Source of the DNA: Streptomyces sp. 6-11-2
Lineage (GTDB): Bacteria > Actinomycetota > Actinomycetes > Streptomycetales > Streptomycetaceae
DNA: 64,000 nucleotides
Direction of reading: 5' to 3'
Assembly: GCF_006540305.1 (NCBI RefSeq)
Contig: NZ_BJOR01000001.1
Span: 248,001 to 312,000, forward strand
Shown: in pieces, positions 36,377-45,650 of the stretch
Layout of the letters: each line of letters starts with the position of its first letter
How positions within the stretch are numbered: position 1 is the stretch's first letter
Position numbers and translations under genes: made by a program
Notes under the pieces: model-generated
What the model saw: the letters and a program-made list of their open reading frames with translations, nothing else
Database searches by the model: none
What the model was told of the DNA's origin: nothing

Positions 36377-36510
36377 TACGACCCGCGCATGACCGCGCGC
36401 GGGACCCGTCGGTCCTCGCGCGGTGCGCTGCTCTGCAGGGGTGAACCGGGCCTCGATACCGGACCGTGCACGGGCCGTAGCGGCTATCTGGGAAGCCGTG
36501 ATCAAAAAAC

Positions 36511-36833
36511 ATGATGCGTGCCGCAGCGGCCTCCGCTTCGGCCTTCCCTGCCCTGTCCGCACCCGCATCGGCCGCTGACGGCGCCGGCCTGGCCCGTGCC
36601 GGGATCGACTGCCCGTCCGGGTGCGGGTGCATCTACCCGGAGATCAACTTCGGCGGTCAGCCGTGGGCGCAGCGTGCTGTGGACGGTGGCGTGAAGGATC
36701 GGCCCTCTGCAATCCGTGACCGCGGAAGCTCCATCCGGAACAACTCCGACCGCGCCCCCCGCGTCTGGGAAAAGCGCAACTGCAGCGGCCGGTGGGTCCC
36801 CCCAGCAGCCGAGACCTCATCCTCGGCCCATGA
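36511..36833 (+). pseudogene. Peptidase inhibitor I36-like secreted protein, frameshifted at a C-tract
   Basis: A short Ala-rich leader (MMRAAAASASAFPALSAPAS) precedes CPSGCGCIYPEINFGGQPWA and RDRGSSIRNNSDRAPRVWEK, the beta-gamma-crystallin-like I36 signature. After SGRW the frame breaks at a run of six C (36798-36803). In the adjoining frame it ends naturally SSRDLILGP-stop at 36831-36833. Inhibitors of this family block metalloproteases outside the cell. One base change in the tract would restore it. The leader is also short and lacks basic residues beyond one Arg; a GTG at 36498 could extend it but is out of frame by the A-run. Confidence 0.65.
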
Positions 36834-36979
36834 GGGGCCAGCGGTCGTGCCCCCTCACGCTGGGCAAGGACCGCTGACGAACTGGCGGCACCGGGCGTCA
36901 CGCAGGACCGACTAAAGGGCGCGTGGACGTGTGCCGTCATCCAGAGCAACCTGTCGCGGAGAGACTGAGTAAATCCGGT

Positions 36980-37009
36980 CGCCCTTGAGCCTGAGACGGC
37001 TCAAGGGCG
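36980..37009. terminator. 12-bp hairpin terminator
   Basis: CGCCCTTGAGCC and GGCTCAAGGGCG form a perfect 12-bp stem with a 6-base loop. No U-tract. It lies about 150 bases after the inhibitor gene; the rest of 36834-37134 holds no gene. Confidence 0.65.
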
Positions 37010-37134
37010 AACGAACGATGGCGCGGTAGACACCAATCCAAGCGGGTCAAGGTCACGATCCCCAACCAGGCTGGTTGCCTGCTGCCGGCACACGGCCGAC
37101 AGGTAGCCCCGGGCCTCGCGGACGGACTGCCTCA

Positions 37135-37560
37135 GAGGGCGTTAAGTCGCTTCTCCCTCGGTTCGTGATCGCTCGTTTGTGGTACTGATCGCCGTGCGGG
37201 CCAGCCGTTCGGCATGTTCATGCCGGGATGCGGGGCATGGAGCGAAGACCGTATCCGAGTGACTTATCGGACGAGCAGTGGGCGTTGATCGAGCCGATGA
37301 TCAAGGCCTGGAAACAGGACCGTGTGGGGCGGTCGGCGACCGGAGACCCCGGGACCTGTGATCTCCGGGAGGTCGTGAACGCGATCTTCTACCAGAACCG
37401 GACAGGCTGTCAGTGGCGCTATCTGCCCCATGATCTGCCGGCCTGGTGGGCGGTGTTCTACTACTTCACGCTGTGGCGCCAGGACGGGCTTGACCAGCGG
37501 ATTCAGGAACTTCTGCGCTGCCAGGTGAGGGAGACGGCCCGCCGATTACTGACTTTGGAA
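37135..37560 (+). pseudogene. IS5-family transposase N-terminal fragment
   Basis: From ATG 37228: RRPYPSDLSDEQWALIEPMI, REVVNAIFYQNRTGCQWRYL and PHDLPAWWAVFYYF are the DUF4096 N-terminal domain of IS5-type transposases. It is cut at about residue 100 by the following IS630 element. GAGGGCGTTAAGTC at 37135 is probably the IS left end. Confidence 0.75.
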
Positions 37561-37613
37561 GTGTGATGCCGTTGGGGGCTGACGGGGTGTGATCGTCGCG
37601 GTATGCCGTTTGT

Positions 37614-38692
37614 ATGAGGTATCCGCAGGGTGGTGGGCTGACGCCTGAACGGCAGGCGTTTCGTGAGCGGATCCGGATGGAGGCCGCCGAACGGTTCGGC
37701 GCCGGGGCCTCCAACGCGGAGGTCGCCAAGGACTTACGGGTGAGCGTGCGTTCGGTTCAGCGGTGGCGCCGGGCCTGGCAGAACACCGGCACGGACGGTC
37801 TTCGGTCGGTGGGACCAGTGTCGCTGCCCAGGCTGAGCGAGAAGCTGTTCGCCGTACTGGAGCAGGAGTTGGCCAAGGGCCCGGTCGCGCACGGCTGGCC
37901 GGACCAGACCTGGACACTGGCCAGGATCAAGACCTTGATCGGGCGGCGGTTCCACAAGTCGTTCACACTCTCGGGCATCTCGCAGATGCTGCGCCGCCGC
38001 GGCTGGAGCCACCAGGTCCCGGCCCGGCGAGCGGTCGAGCGGGACGACGTGGCCGTGGCCGGGTGGGTGAAGGAGACCTTCCCGCACGTGGAAGCACCGC
38101 GGCGGCGCTCGATGCCTACCTCGTTTTTGAGGACGAGGCCGGCTTCTCGATGACGCCGCCCACCACCCGCACCTGGTCCCGTCGTGGCGTCACCCCGGTC
38201 ATCACGGTGAGGGGACGCTCCCAGCGCCGGATCTCGATCGCGGCCCTGGCCTGCTACAAACCCGGCGAACGCTCGCGGCTCATCTACCGGCCCATGGTCC
38301 ACCCGGACCACAAGGCGGGCGGGCGACGCAGCTTTGCGTGGACCGACTACCGCAACCTGCTCATCAGGGCCCACCAGCAACTCGGCAAGCCGATCGTCCT
38401 GGTCCGGGACAATCTCAACGTCCACCGCGACCGCCGCTTACGCACGTTCATCGATGCCCAGGACTGGGTCACCGTCCACTACCTGCCGCCGTACGCGCCG
38501 CAGATCAACCCGGTCGAGGGCATCTGGTCCCTGCTCCGCCGGCGCTGCCAGGCCAACACCGCCTCCACCGACCCCGCCCACCTGATGCGCGCCCTCCGGC
38601 AAGGACTGCGCCAGGTCCAGTACCGGCCCGACCTCATCGACGGATGCCTTGCCGGCACCGGACTCACCCTGCCGAGACGACGCCTACAGTGA
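37614..38692 (+). CDS. IS630-family transposase in two frames (possible -1 frameshift)
   Basis: Frame one (37614-38153) has the N-terminal helix-turn-helix (NAEVAKDLRVSVRSVQRWRR) and winged-helix part. The DDE domain lies in the -1 frame: LVFEDEAGFSMTPP, VLVRDNLNVHRD, YAPQINPVEGIWSLLRRRC, ending 38692. The frames meet at TCG TTT TTG AGG (T-run at about 38130), where a -1 slip gives VFEDEAG. Some IS630 members are made by such slippage, so it may be functional; an inactivating indel is the alternative. The combined product would be about 360 residues. Confidence 0.75.
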
Positions 38693-38702
38693 GGAGAAGC
38701 CT

Positions 38703-39245
38703 TTACGTGACGCCGGACGGGACAACAGCGCCGTCTGCTCGGCGTAGTTCTCCGGCTGCCAGAACAGCATAGGCAGCGCCGAGGAAGAGCACGCCTGGGA
38801 TGGCGAGCATGGTGCGCTGATCGCTCTCCAGGACATCTTGGTAGCGGCTCTGGGAGATCTCGACCGTGTCGCGCGCATGGGGCGTCGTGTCGAAGGCGAC
38901 ATAACGGCCGTCCCTTACCTCGGCTGACTGAAGGTTCCCCTCTGTTGCCGTGCTGAAGACCAACAGCACCACACCCCACAGGGCCAACGCTCCGAGTGCC
39001 ATCTGCACCTTGCCGGGCAGGCACCGGAAGGCCATCCATATCGCATGCTTGTCCGCGCTCCTCATGATCAATCGGACCAGAGCAGATGCAAAGGTCAAGA
39101 AGAGCGATACGAAAATCGCGGCCGCCAACCATCTCGCGCCTGTGAACGGCAAGGCCCCGGGCAGCCACGTGAGCGTGGCCAGCAACAAGAGCGTGGCGCC
39201 CAGCCCGGCTGCAACACCACCGTGAAGCTTGAAAGTCCACCCCAT
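38703..39245 (-). CDS. Hypothetical four-helix membrane protein
   Basis: 180 residues with helices at about 12-32, 38-60, 80-100 and 147-166, and a soluble loop of about 45 residues (TEGNLQSAEVRDGRYVAFDT) between helices three and four, probably on the outer face. I recognise no family. ATG 39245; no strong ribosome site. Wedged between IS630 and an IS256 element. The 39246-39416 gap shows no gene. Confidence 0.65.
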   Translation of the reverse strand: MGWTFKLHGGVAAGLGATLLLLATLTWLPGALPFTGARWLAAAIFVSLFLTFASALVRLIMRSADKHAIWMAFRCLPGKVQMALGALALWGVVLLVFSTATEGNLQSAEVRDGRYVAFDTTPHARDTVEISQSRYQDVLESDQRTMLAIPGVLFLGAAYAVLAAGELRRADGAVVPSGVT

Positions 39246-39450
39246 GCTTCACAGCGTGTCACAGAGTCCGGTCAAGGTAGTTGCCGTGCACCCTGTGCGC
39301 ACCTCAGCAAACGGCATACCGCAGGGATCACGAATCGTCAGACCCCAACGACATCACGCCAACAAGGTCAGTAAACGTCAAGCTAAGGCCATGAGTGATC
39401 GGCTCACGTTCTGGACGAGTAATTGTCAAAAGCTGTGGATCAGTAGCTGT

Positions 39451-39774
39451 TCACGCTGTCTCGTGGTTCAGGTGGGTGAGCCCTTCGATGGAGTCCAGGC
39501 GGGTCCGCAGGGCGGGGTCCGAGGTCGGTGTGGTAGTGAGCAACAGCACCTGGGCCGCCGGGTGTTCCGGGGCGTAGAGGTCGTCTTCATCGTCGTCGCC
39601 GGGGATCGGGTTGGGCTGGATCTCGATCCGCCCGTTGGGGATGTCGGCGAGGTGGTAGACGCCCCGGTGGTAGCTGTCGCGCTCGGTGAAGACCAGCCCG
39701 AGGCGGTCACTGACGAGCCGGGCCAGCTCGCTGGCGGTGTGGGTGCTGATGCCGTAGGTGTGGTGGTCGGTCAT
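39451..39774 (-). CDS. IS256 passenger protein, unknown function (differs from element 1)
   Basis: 107 residues. It starts MTDHHTYGISTHTASELARL and includes RDSYHRGVYHLADIPNGRIE, QPNPIPGDDDEDDLYAPEHP and a C-terminal TRLDSIEGLTHLNH. The layout is alpha/beta with an acidic middle; no motif I know. It begins 13 bases after the transposase stop and lies inside the terminal repeats. Frame intact although the transposase is broken. It has no similarity to the passenger of element 1. Confidence 0.7.
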   Translation of the reverse strand: MTDHHTYGISTHTASELARLVSDRLGLVFTERDSYHRGVYHLADIPNGRIEIQPNPIPGDDDEDDLYAPEHPAAQVLLLTTTPTSDPALRTRLDSIEGLTHLNHETA

Positions 39775-39787
39775 GGTGCACCAGACT

Positions 39788-41046
39788 CTATGCCGCAGCG
39801 GTGGCGGGGCGCTCGATGAGCTGGCCGCGTTCGAAGCAGGCTCCGGCCCGGACGAGGGCGACGAGGTGGGGTGCGTTCACGGCCCGCCGCCGGGCCTGGG
39901 CGGACTCGACGAGCTTGAAAACCATCGCCAGGGCGGCGGTGCGGGAGCCGGCGCCGCGGGTGACCTTGGTGCGCAGGCGGACGGTGGCGAACGTGGACTC
40001 GATCGGGTTGGTCGTCCGCAGGTGGATCCAGTGCTCGGCGGGGAAATCGTAGAACGCCAGCAGCTCGGCCTCGTCGTCGGTGATCTTCTTGACGGCCTTG
40101 GGGAACTTCGCGCCGTTAGAGCTGGGCGAACGTAGTGATCGCCTTGACCGCGAGGTCGCGGTCCTCGGCGTTGCAGATGTCCTGAAGCGCCTTGCGGGCG
40201 CCGGGCTGGGCCGACTTCGGCAGAGCGTTGAGCACATTGGCGGTTTTGTGCACCCAGCACCTTTGATGATGGGAGGCGGGGAAGACCTCGGCCAGGGCCT
40301 TCCAGAAGCCGAGAGCCCCGTCGCCGACCGCCAGGACCGGGGCGCCCATCCCTCGGCGGGCGCAGTCACGCAGCAGGTCCGCCCAGGACTCGCCCGACTC
40401 GCGGTAGCCGTCCTTGAGTGCGACCAGTTCCTTGCTGCCGTCGGCGCGCACGCCGACGAGGACGAGTACGCAGGCTTTGGCCTCTTCCAGGCGGACGTTG
40501 AGGTGGATGCCGTCGGCCCACACGTACACGTAGTCGACCTCCGCGAGGTCGCGGTCCATGAACGCGGCGTGGTCGGCCTGCCACTGCTGGGTTCAGCCGG
40601 GTAACCGTGGCCGGCGACAGCCCGGCCGAGCTGCCGGGGAACTGCTCCAGCGCGGGCACGAAGTCGACGGAGGACAGTCCGTGCAGGTAGAGCAGCGGCA
40701 GCACCTCGCTGACCTTCGGGGACTTGCGGCCCCAAGGCGGCAGAATCGTGGAGGAGAACCGCTTGCGCTCGCCGGTGGCCTCGTCGACGCGCTTGTCGTT
40801 CACCCGCGGCGCCTTCACCTCGACTACGCCAGCCGCGGTGGTGACCTTCCTGGGCTGGTGGTAGCCGTTGCGCACGACCAGGCGACGGCCACGCTCGTCG
40901 CGCTGGTCAGCCAACTCGGCTATGTAGCCGTTGACCTCGGCTTCCAGTGCGGCGGCCAGCATCCTTCTTGCGCCCTCCCGGACGATTTCGTCGATCAGGG
41001 AGGAGCCGTTGGCGGTGGTTCCGTCGTCGTTCACTACGCTGAGCAC
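39788..41046 (-). pseudogene. IS256-family transposase with two frameshifts
   Basis: GTG 41046 starts VLSVVNDDGTTANGSSLIDE and reads to about 40600 (LSPATVTRLN). The middle with YVYVWADGIHLNVRL and VLAVGDGALGFWKALAEVF lies in a second frame down to about 40130 (ITTFAQL). The last part with LRTTNPIESTFATVR lies in a third. All catalytic residues are recognisable but the gene cannot give a full product. Close to the transposase of element 1 throughout. Confidence 0.85.
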
Positions 41047-41161
41047 GGACGTGCCTTCCCGGCCGGTGCTGCGAATACCGGTCTTGCTCGGTGACCTATC
41101 GATCAATCACCCGGGAAGGTACGTCCTTCCCGGGTCGATCCACAGGTTCTGAGCATTGCTC

Positions 41162-41375
41162 GTTCTGGGCTCGGGATCGTGCGGTGAAGCGAGTCCTCCC
41201 AAGTCATTCGCGACCATGACCTGAGCGAGGCGTCCGGCGACGGCCAAAACTTCCGGCCAGGTGGTTGACTGGAGATTCTCCGCGTCGGTGTCGTTGGGTG
41301 CCTCGGCCGCCGCAGCGTTGAGCGTGATACCGACGGCCTTTCTCTCTGGCGACAGGAGCTGGTCGATGTGGCAGG
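41162..41375 (-). pseudogene. Gene end interrupted by IS256 element 2
   Basis: The minus frame reads LSPERKAVGITLNAAAAEAP, NDTDAENLQSTTWPEVLAVA and GRLAQVMVANDLGGLASPHD, with good codon bias, then meets the IS about one codon before its natural stop. A TAA at about 41382 in frame upstream leaves no clear start. Family unknown. Confidence 0.45.
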
Positions 41376-41502
41376 CCCCCGCTTATTCGCAGGCTCGGGG
41401 ATGGCATCGAGGGCCTCGGCCCGGTTGAGGTTCCGCGCAGACCTGTATCGAATGGCAGTGCCATGTGAGCCCTGCTACACCAGAGAGATGGGGAGGTGTG
41501 GC

Positions 41503-42969
41503 ATGCCTCGTGATCTGGCTAGGGGGCTGACCGCGCTCCTTGCTGCAGTAGCTGTCCCGCTCGCCGTCTGCCTGCTCCTGCTGCCCGTCCGAGCGATCCT
41601 GTCTGACACCAACGCGGTCCTGATTCTGATGTTGGTCGTCGCGGCGGTGGCTGCTCTCGGCAACCGTGGGGCTGCGGCCCTCACAGCCCTGTCCGCCGCC
41701 GTGTGGTACGTCTACTTCTTCACCACTCCGTACGAAAGCTTCACCCGCTTCAACAACTCGGACGACATCGTCACCGCCGGGTTGCTGCTCGTCGTCGGCC
41801 TTGCGGTCTCTCATCTGGCTCGCCGCTACAGCCGCGAGCGCTCCATCGCTACTACGCTGCAGCGCGGCCTGCTGCCCCGGGTGCTGCCGGACACCAGCAC
41901 CGTCCAGGTGGCGTGCCGCTACGTGCCGGCCGAGGCCGAGGTCGGCGGGGACTGGTTCGATGTGATCCCTCTCCCAGGCCACCGCACCGCGCTGGTGGTC
42001 GGGGACGTGGTCGGCCACGGCCTGCGCTCCGCGGTCACCATGGGGCGGCTGCGCACCGCGGTCCGCAATTTCTCCACCCTTGACCTGCCGCCCGACGAGC
42101 TACTGGCCCGCCTTGACGACGTGGTGAGTCAGATGGATGCGGAGGCGGGCAACTGCGAGGATGGGACCGCGGGGGCTACGTGCCTGTATGCGATCTACGA
42201 CCCCGTCTCCCGCATCTGCGCGATGGCAAGAGCCGGTCACTTTCCGCCCGCCATCGTCTATCCGGACGGCCGCGCGGAGCTTCTCGACCTGCCCGCAGGC
42301 CCTCCGCTTGGCGTAGGCGGCATGCGCTTTGAGGCCATTGAGCGGCAGATGCCGGAGGACACGCAGGTCGTGCTCTACACCGACGGGCTCATCGAGGACC
42401 GACAACGCGACGTCGGGGCCGGCCTGAAGCTGCTGTGCGACACGCTCTCCGGCGTGGGGATCGACCCGGAGGAGACATGCCAGACGGTCCTGGAGGCGGT
42501 GCGACCCGCCCGTCCAGTCGATGACGTCGCTCTCCTGATCGCTCTCACCCATGCGTTTCCGCATGACCGTATCGCCGAATGGGACATCCCGGCCCTTCCC
42601 GCCGCGGTGCCCGCCCTACGCGCCGAGGTGTTCGCGAAGCTGGCCGACTGGAATCTGGGGGAGACGGCATTCGCTACCGAACTGATCCTCAGCGAGCTGG
42701 TCACCAATGCCATCCGCTACGGGGCGCCCCCTGTCCACCTGCGCCTTCTGCGCGACACCAGCCTCATTGTGGAGGTCAGTGACGGCAGCAGCACCTCCCC
42801 GCACCTGCGCTACGCAGCGGCCATGGACGAGGGCGGTCGCGGGATCTTCCTCGTCTCCCAGTTCGCCGAGCGCTGGGGAACCCGCTTCACCCCCACCGGG
42901 AAGATCGTGTGGGCCGAGCAGTCAGCCCCATCGGTTCCCGTCGCCCCCGTCCTGGCATCGGCTGCATGA
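41503..42969 (+). CDS. Membrane DUF4118-SpoIIE phosphatase-RsbW-like ATPase protein
   Basis: 488 residues. Four N-terminal membrane helices of KdpD/DUF4118 type (to about residue 105), then a SpoIIE phosphatase (GGDWFDVIPLPG, VVGDVVGHGLRSA, LYTDGLIEDRQ, VDDVALLIA) and a GHKL ATPase (ELVTNAIRYG, DEGGRGIFLV). From the phosphatase onward it is a close paralogue of the protein at 31813-34545, with a membrane sensor in place of PAS/GAF. All metal and ATP residues look intact. ATG 41503 has GGGAGG with ideal spacing; longer in-frame starts lack one. Probably dephosphorylates STAS antagonists and/or binds a sigma factor; partner unknown. Confidence 0.88.
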   Translation: MPRDLARGLTALLAAVAVPLAVCLLLLPVRAILSDTNAVLILMLVVAAVAALGNRGAAALTALSAAVWYVYFFTTPYESFTRFNNSDDIVTAGLLLVVGLAVSHLARRYSRERSIATTLQRGLLPRVLPDTSTVQVACRYVPAEAEVGGDWFDVIPLPGHRTALVVGDVVGHGLRSAVTMGRLRTAVRNFSTLDLPPDELLARLDDVVSQMDAEAGNCEDGTAGATCLYAIYDPVSRICAMARAGHFPPAIVYPDGRAELLDLPAGPPLGVGGMRFEAIERQMPEDTQVVLYTDGLIEDRQRDVGAGLKLLCDTLSGVGIDPEETCQTVLEAVRPARPVDDVALLIALTHAFPHDRIAEWDIPALPAAVPALRAEVFAKLADWNLGETAFATELILSELVTNAIRYGAPPVHLRLLRDTSLIVEVSDGSSTSPHLRYAAAMDEGGRGIFLVSQFAERWGTRFTPTGKIVWAEQSAPSVPVAPVLASAA

Positions 42970-43151
42970 CCGGGCCCGACTGCCCGCAGCCGACGGTCTA
43001 CTGCCCTGGCCAGCCTCCGGCTGTGCGGCTGCGACGCCGTTCTATAGCACGCAAAGCTGTTGTAGCAGGCAGGTGTTTGTTGCTGAAGAGCGTGACGTGG
43101 GTAGTCAACTCCGCCAGCACTGCGCCGGCCTGCAAGAACGGCTCCAGTTCG

Positions 43152-44384
43152 TCAGTGCACAGGGACGTCACAGTGCAATGCAGCAAATCCTCTGCGGACC
43201 GTCGTCACCGTCTCGCGAAGGAGTCGAAGCTCGTGCACCCGCCGGTCCGCTTCGATGGGGAACTGGCTGTGGGTGCGTTGAAGGGCGATCAGGGCGGCGT
43301 CGTCGGCCAGGTGGCCGCCGACGTGCGCGAGCAGGTCGGCGCGCAGGCTGCGGATCAGTGCCGAGGGGCTCTCGTGCGCCCAGGCTGCGGCGCGTTCCGC
43401 CAGCGGGTAGAAGACGCCCCGGGCGTCGCGGGCCTCGATGACGCCGTCGGTGTGCAGCAGCAGCACATCCCTCGGCTCCAGGGTGAAGGTATCGACATGG
43501 TAGTCGGGGCGGGAGGCCAGCTCGCCCAGGCCCAGCGGCGGCGCGGGCCGACTGACGGGCAGCGCGGTGGCCTTCCCGTCGCGCATCAGCAACGGTGGAG
43601 GGTGCCCGCACGTGACCATCTGCGCTCGCGGGTCCTTGTCGGGGATGTCGATGACGGCAGCGGTGATGAAGCACTCCCCGGCCGTCTCCGCCTCGGCGGG
43701 CTCGGCCAGGTTCCAGCACACGCTGTGCTCCAGGTAGGCCACGAGACCAGGCAGCGTAGCCTCGCGGTGCGCGGCCTCCCGGAAGGCGCCCAGCAACAGG
43801 GCGGCGTCGCTCATCGCGGTCAGGCCCTTGCCTCGCACATCGCCGATGATCAGCCGGGTGCCCGTGGATGTGCATACGGCCGCGTACAGGTCGCCGCCGA
43901 TCAGGGCTTGCTCCTGCGCGGCCAGATACATGGAGGCCACCCGCAGCGGGCCGATCCGCCGCGGCAGCGGCCGCATCACCACCCGCTGCGTGGTCTCCGA
44001 CACCGTCCGCACCAGCGACAGCTCACGGGCATGCCGCACCTGCAGATACCGGAACACGGTCACGACCAGCGAAACCACCAGCAGGGCGATGATCTGCGAC
44101 TCGAAGTTCATCGTGTCCAGCAGGTGCGATTCCAGGCCGATGACGAGCATGCCCACGACGGCAAGGGCGGCGATCGCCCCGGTGACGAGGGTCGAGGCGA
44201 AGGACGCGGCGAGCGCGGGCGCCACGATCAGCAGCGACGGCCCCATCGGCAACCTGCTGCCCGGGGTCAGCACGTCGGTCAGCACGATGACCACGATCAG
44301 GCCGAGCGGGAGCGCCAGCAGGGCCTTACTTGCCTGCCAGGGATACGGGCGGTGCAGGAACCGCTGCGGCAAGCCCATACCCAT
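43152..44384 (-). CDS. Membrane PP2C/SpoIIE-type phosphatase
   Basis: 410 residues. About four membrane helices in the first 110 residues, a linker helix (VFRYLQVRHARELSLVRTVS), then a SpoIIE-type phosphatase with IGGDLYAAVCTS, IIGDVRGKGLTA, LLLHTDGVIEARD and LADDAALIAL. No ATPase domain. This is the common Streptomyces RsbU-like membrane phosphatase, expected to dephosphorylate anti-sigma antagonists. It is divergent from the STAS gene at 44664, 279 bases away, and the pair may be linked. ATG at 44384; a second ATG two codons in is equally likely. The 42970-43151 gap before its stop holds no gene. Confidence 0.85.
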   Translation of the reverse strand: MGMGLPQRFLHRPYPWQASKALLALPLGLIVVIVLTDVLTPGSRLPMGPSLLIVAPALAASFASTLVTGAIAALAVVGMLVIGLESHLLDTMNFESQIIALLVVSLVVTVFRYLQVRHARELSLVRTVSETTQRVVMRPLPRRIGPLRVASMYLAAQEQALIGGDLYAAVCTSTGTRLIIGDVRGKGLTAMSDAALLLGAFREAAHREATLPGLVAYLEHSVCWNLAEPAEAETAGECFITAAVIDIPDKDPRAQMVTCGHPPPLLMRDGKATALPVSRPAPPLGLGELASRPDYHVDTFTLEPRDVLLLHTDGVIEARDARGVFYPLAERAAAWAHESPSALIRSLRADLLAHVGGHLADDAALIALQRTHSQFPIEADRRVHELRLLRETVTTVRRGFAALHCDVPVH

Positions 44385-44663
44385 CGGTCTACACCCGCCA
44401 GACCCGCCCCGCAGGTCCGGAGCCGCGAGGCTGGAGGGCGGCTACCACGGAGCCAAAGAAGAACGCCCGGCCCACCCACGGGGGCACCGGCGGACCCAGC
44501 CGCGCAGGCCTCGGAGCAGGCCTGTCCTTCCATTCCACCGGTGAACCTATGACCAGGTTTCCTTCACTGTGAAGCTGCGGCCAGTCGTTCGCGCATATGC
44601 AGAACGGACGTGCGTCGGGCACAGTTCGCAACCTCTCCCCGGGACTTAGCCGTTAGCTCCGGC

Positions 44664-45002
44664 ATGACCCCCGAATTCCACATCCGTCACCGTGACGAGA
44701 ACGACTGGACCATCGTCGAGATCCACGGAGAGGTCGACGTGTATACCGTGCCCCGCACCCGGGAGCACCTGGGCAAGTGGATCCAGGCAGGTCGGCACCG
44801 TCTTATCGTCGACCTGACAGGGACGACGTTCATGGACTCAACCGGCCTCGGACTCCTCGTCGGAATCCACAAACGGATCCGCGCGCGAGCCGGCGCACTG
44901 AAGCTGGTCATCACGAACCCGAACATCCGGCGGATCTTCAACATCACGAGCCTGAACCAAGTCTTCCCGATCTACGACTCGACAGAAGCCGCGCTGGGAT
45001 GA
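44664..45002 (+). CDS. STAS-domain anti-sigma factor antagonist
   Basis: 112 residues, single STAS domain of the RsbV/SpoIIAA/BldG type. The phosphorylation loop FMDSTGLGLLVG carries the expected Ser, preceded by the strand HRLIVDLTGTT; the C-terminal strand NITSLNQVFPIYDSTEAAL is typical. When unphosphorylated it would bind an RsbW-like kinase and free a sigma factor. It sits beside three SpoIIE phosphatases, two of which also carry an RsbW-like ATPase. ATG 44664; the ribosome site is weak, and the frame opens 54 bases earlier. Confidence 0.9.
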   Translation: MTPEFHIRHRDENDWTIVEIHGEVDVYTVPRTREHLGKWIQAGRHRLIVDLTGTTFMDSTGLGLLVGIHKRIRARAGALKLVITNPNIRRIFNITSLNQVFPIYDSTEAALG

Positions 45003-45650
45003 AAGGCGACGCGGACAGAGAACGGGCGCTCCTCTCGCGGCTGAGCTGTTGCAAGTCAGCGTCGACCAATCTGCGTTCTGGTCTGGCATGTTGAAGCTCG
45101 ATGGAGAGAACCGACAACAGGCAAAAGGACGAGGCACAACGCAGAAAGTGACGCCGATGCTGAGCGGCTTCGACCACATCGGCGATTTCCCCGACTCCTG
45201 ACGTCGTGCCGCCGTTTGGCCGGCAGCTGGGCGCGATGGTCTCGCCCGGCGTGCAACACCGGCGAGCGCGGCTCGATCCCGGCCGTGTCCGTGCCGCCCA
45301 TCCCGCCCGTCCCTTCTCCTTCACTCACTGTCAGGGACATGGGCGACAGCGGCCGCAAACTCCGTGGCACTGGAGGGCCGCGCTGGACGTACCCGCTGTG
45401 GCAGCAGCTCGCCGTCAGCGAGAGGCTGCCGGACGAAGCGCTGCCTGCGGTGCCGTACGTTCTGCAGCGTGACGGTCGTGCGCGCTGCATTCCGGCACCG
45501 ACACGGAGTTCACCGATGACAGCACCGCGTTACGCGGTGCGGCGCACTCCCTGCGTGTCCCTGGACACTCCTGCACGGGCTGATCGGCCGGTATCCCTGA
45601 TGATGGAGACCGCCCGGAACAGCGGATCAAGCAAGGCGGGGAGTACAGAC
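45003..45650. other. No recognisable gene
   Basis: The frame of the downstream gene stays open through most of this stretch, but without start signal or motif. The reverse-strand frames look like shadows. It presumably holds the promoter of the Cys-rich gene, which I cannot pinpoint. Confidence 0.4.

Larger units (their letters stand above)
39417..41161 (-). mobile_element. IS256-family element 2, 1745 bp, older insertion
   Basis: The right end (read on the minus strand) GAGCAATGCTCAGAACCTGT and the left end GAGTAATTGTCAAAAGCTGT are related to the ends of element 1. Flanks GTTCTGGAC (39408-39416) and GTTCTGGGC (41162-41170) form a 9-bp target duplication with one mismatch. The transposase has two frameshifts. 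A second gene follows it within the repeats. Confidence 0.85.
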
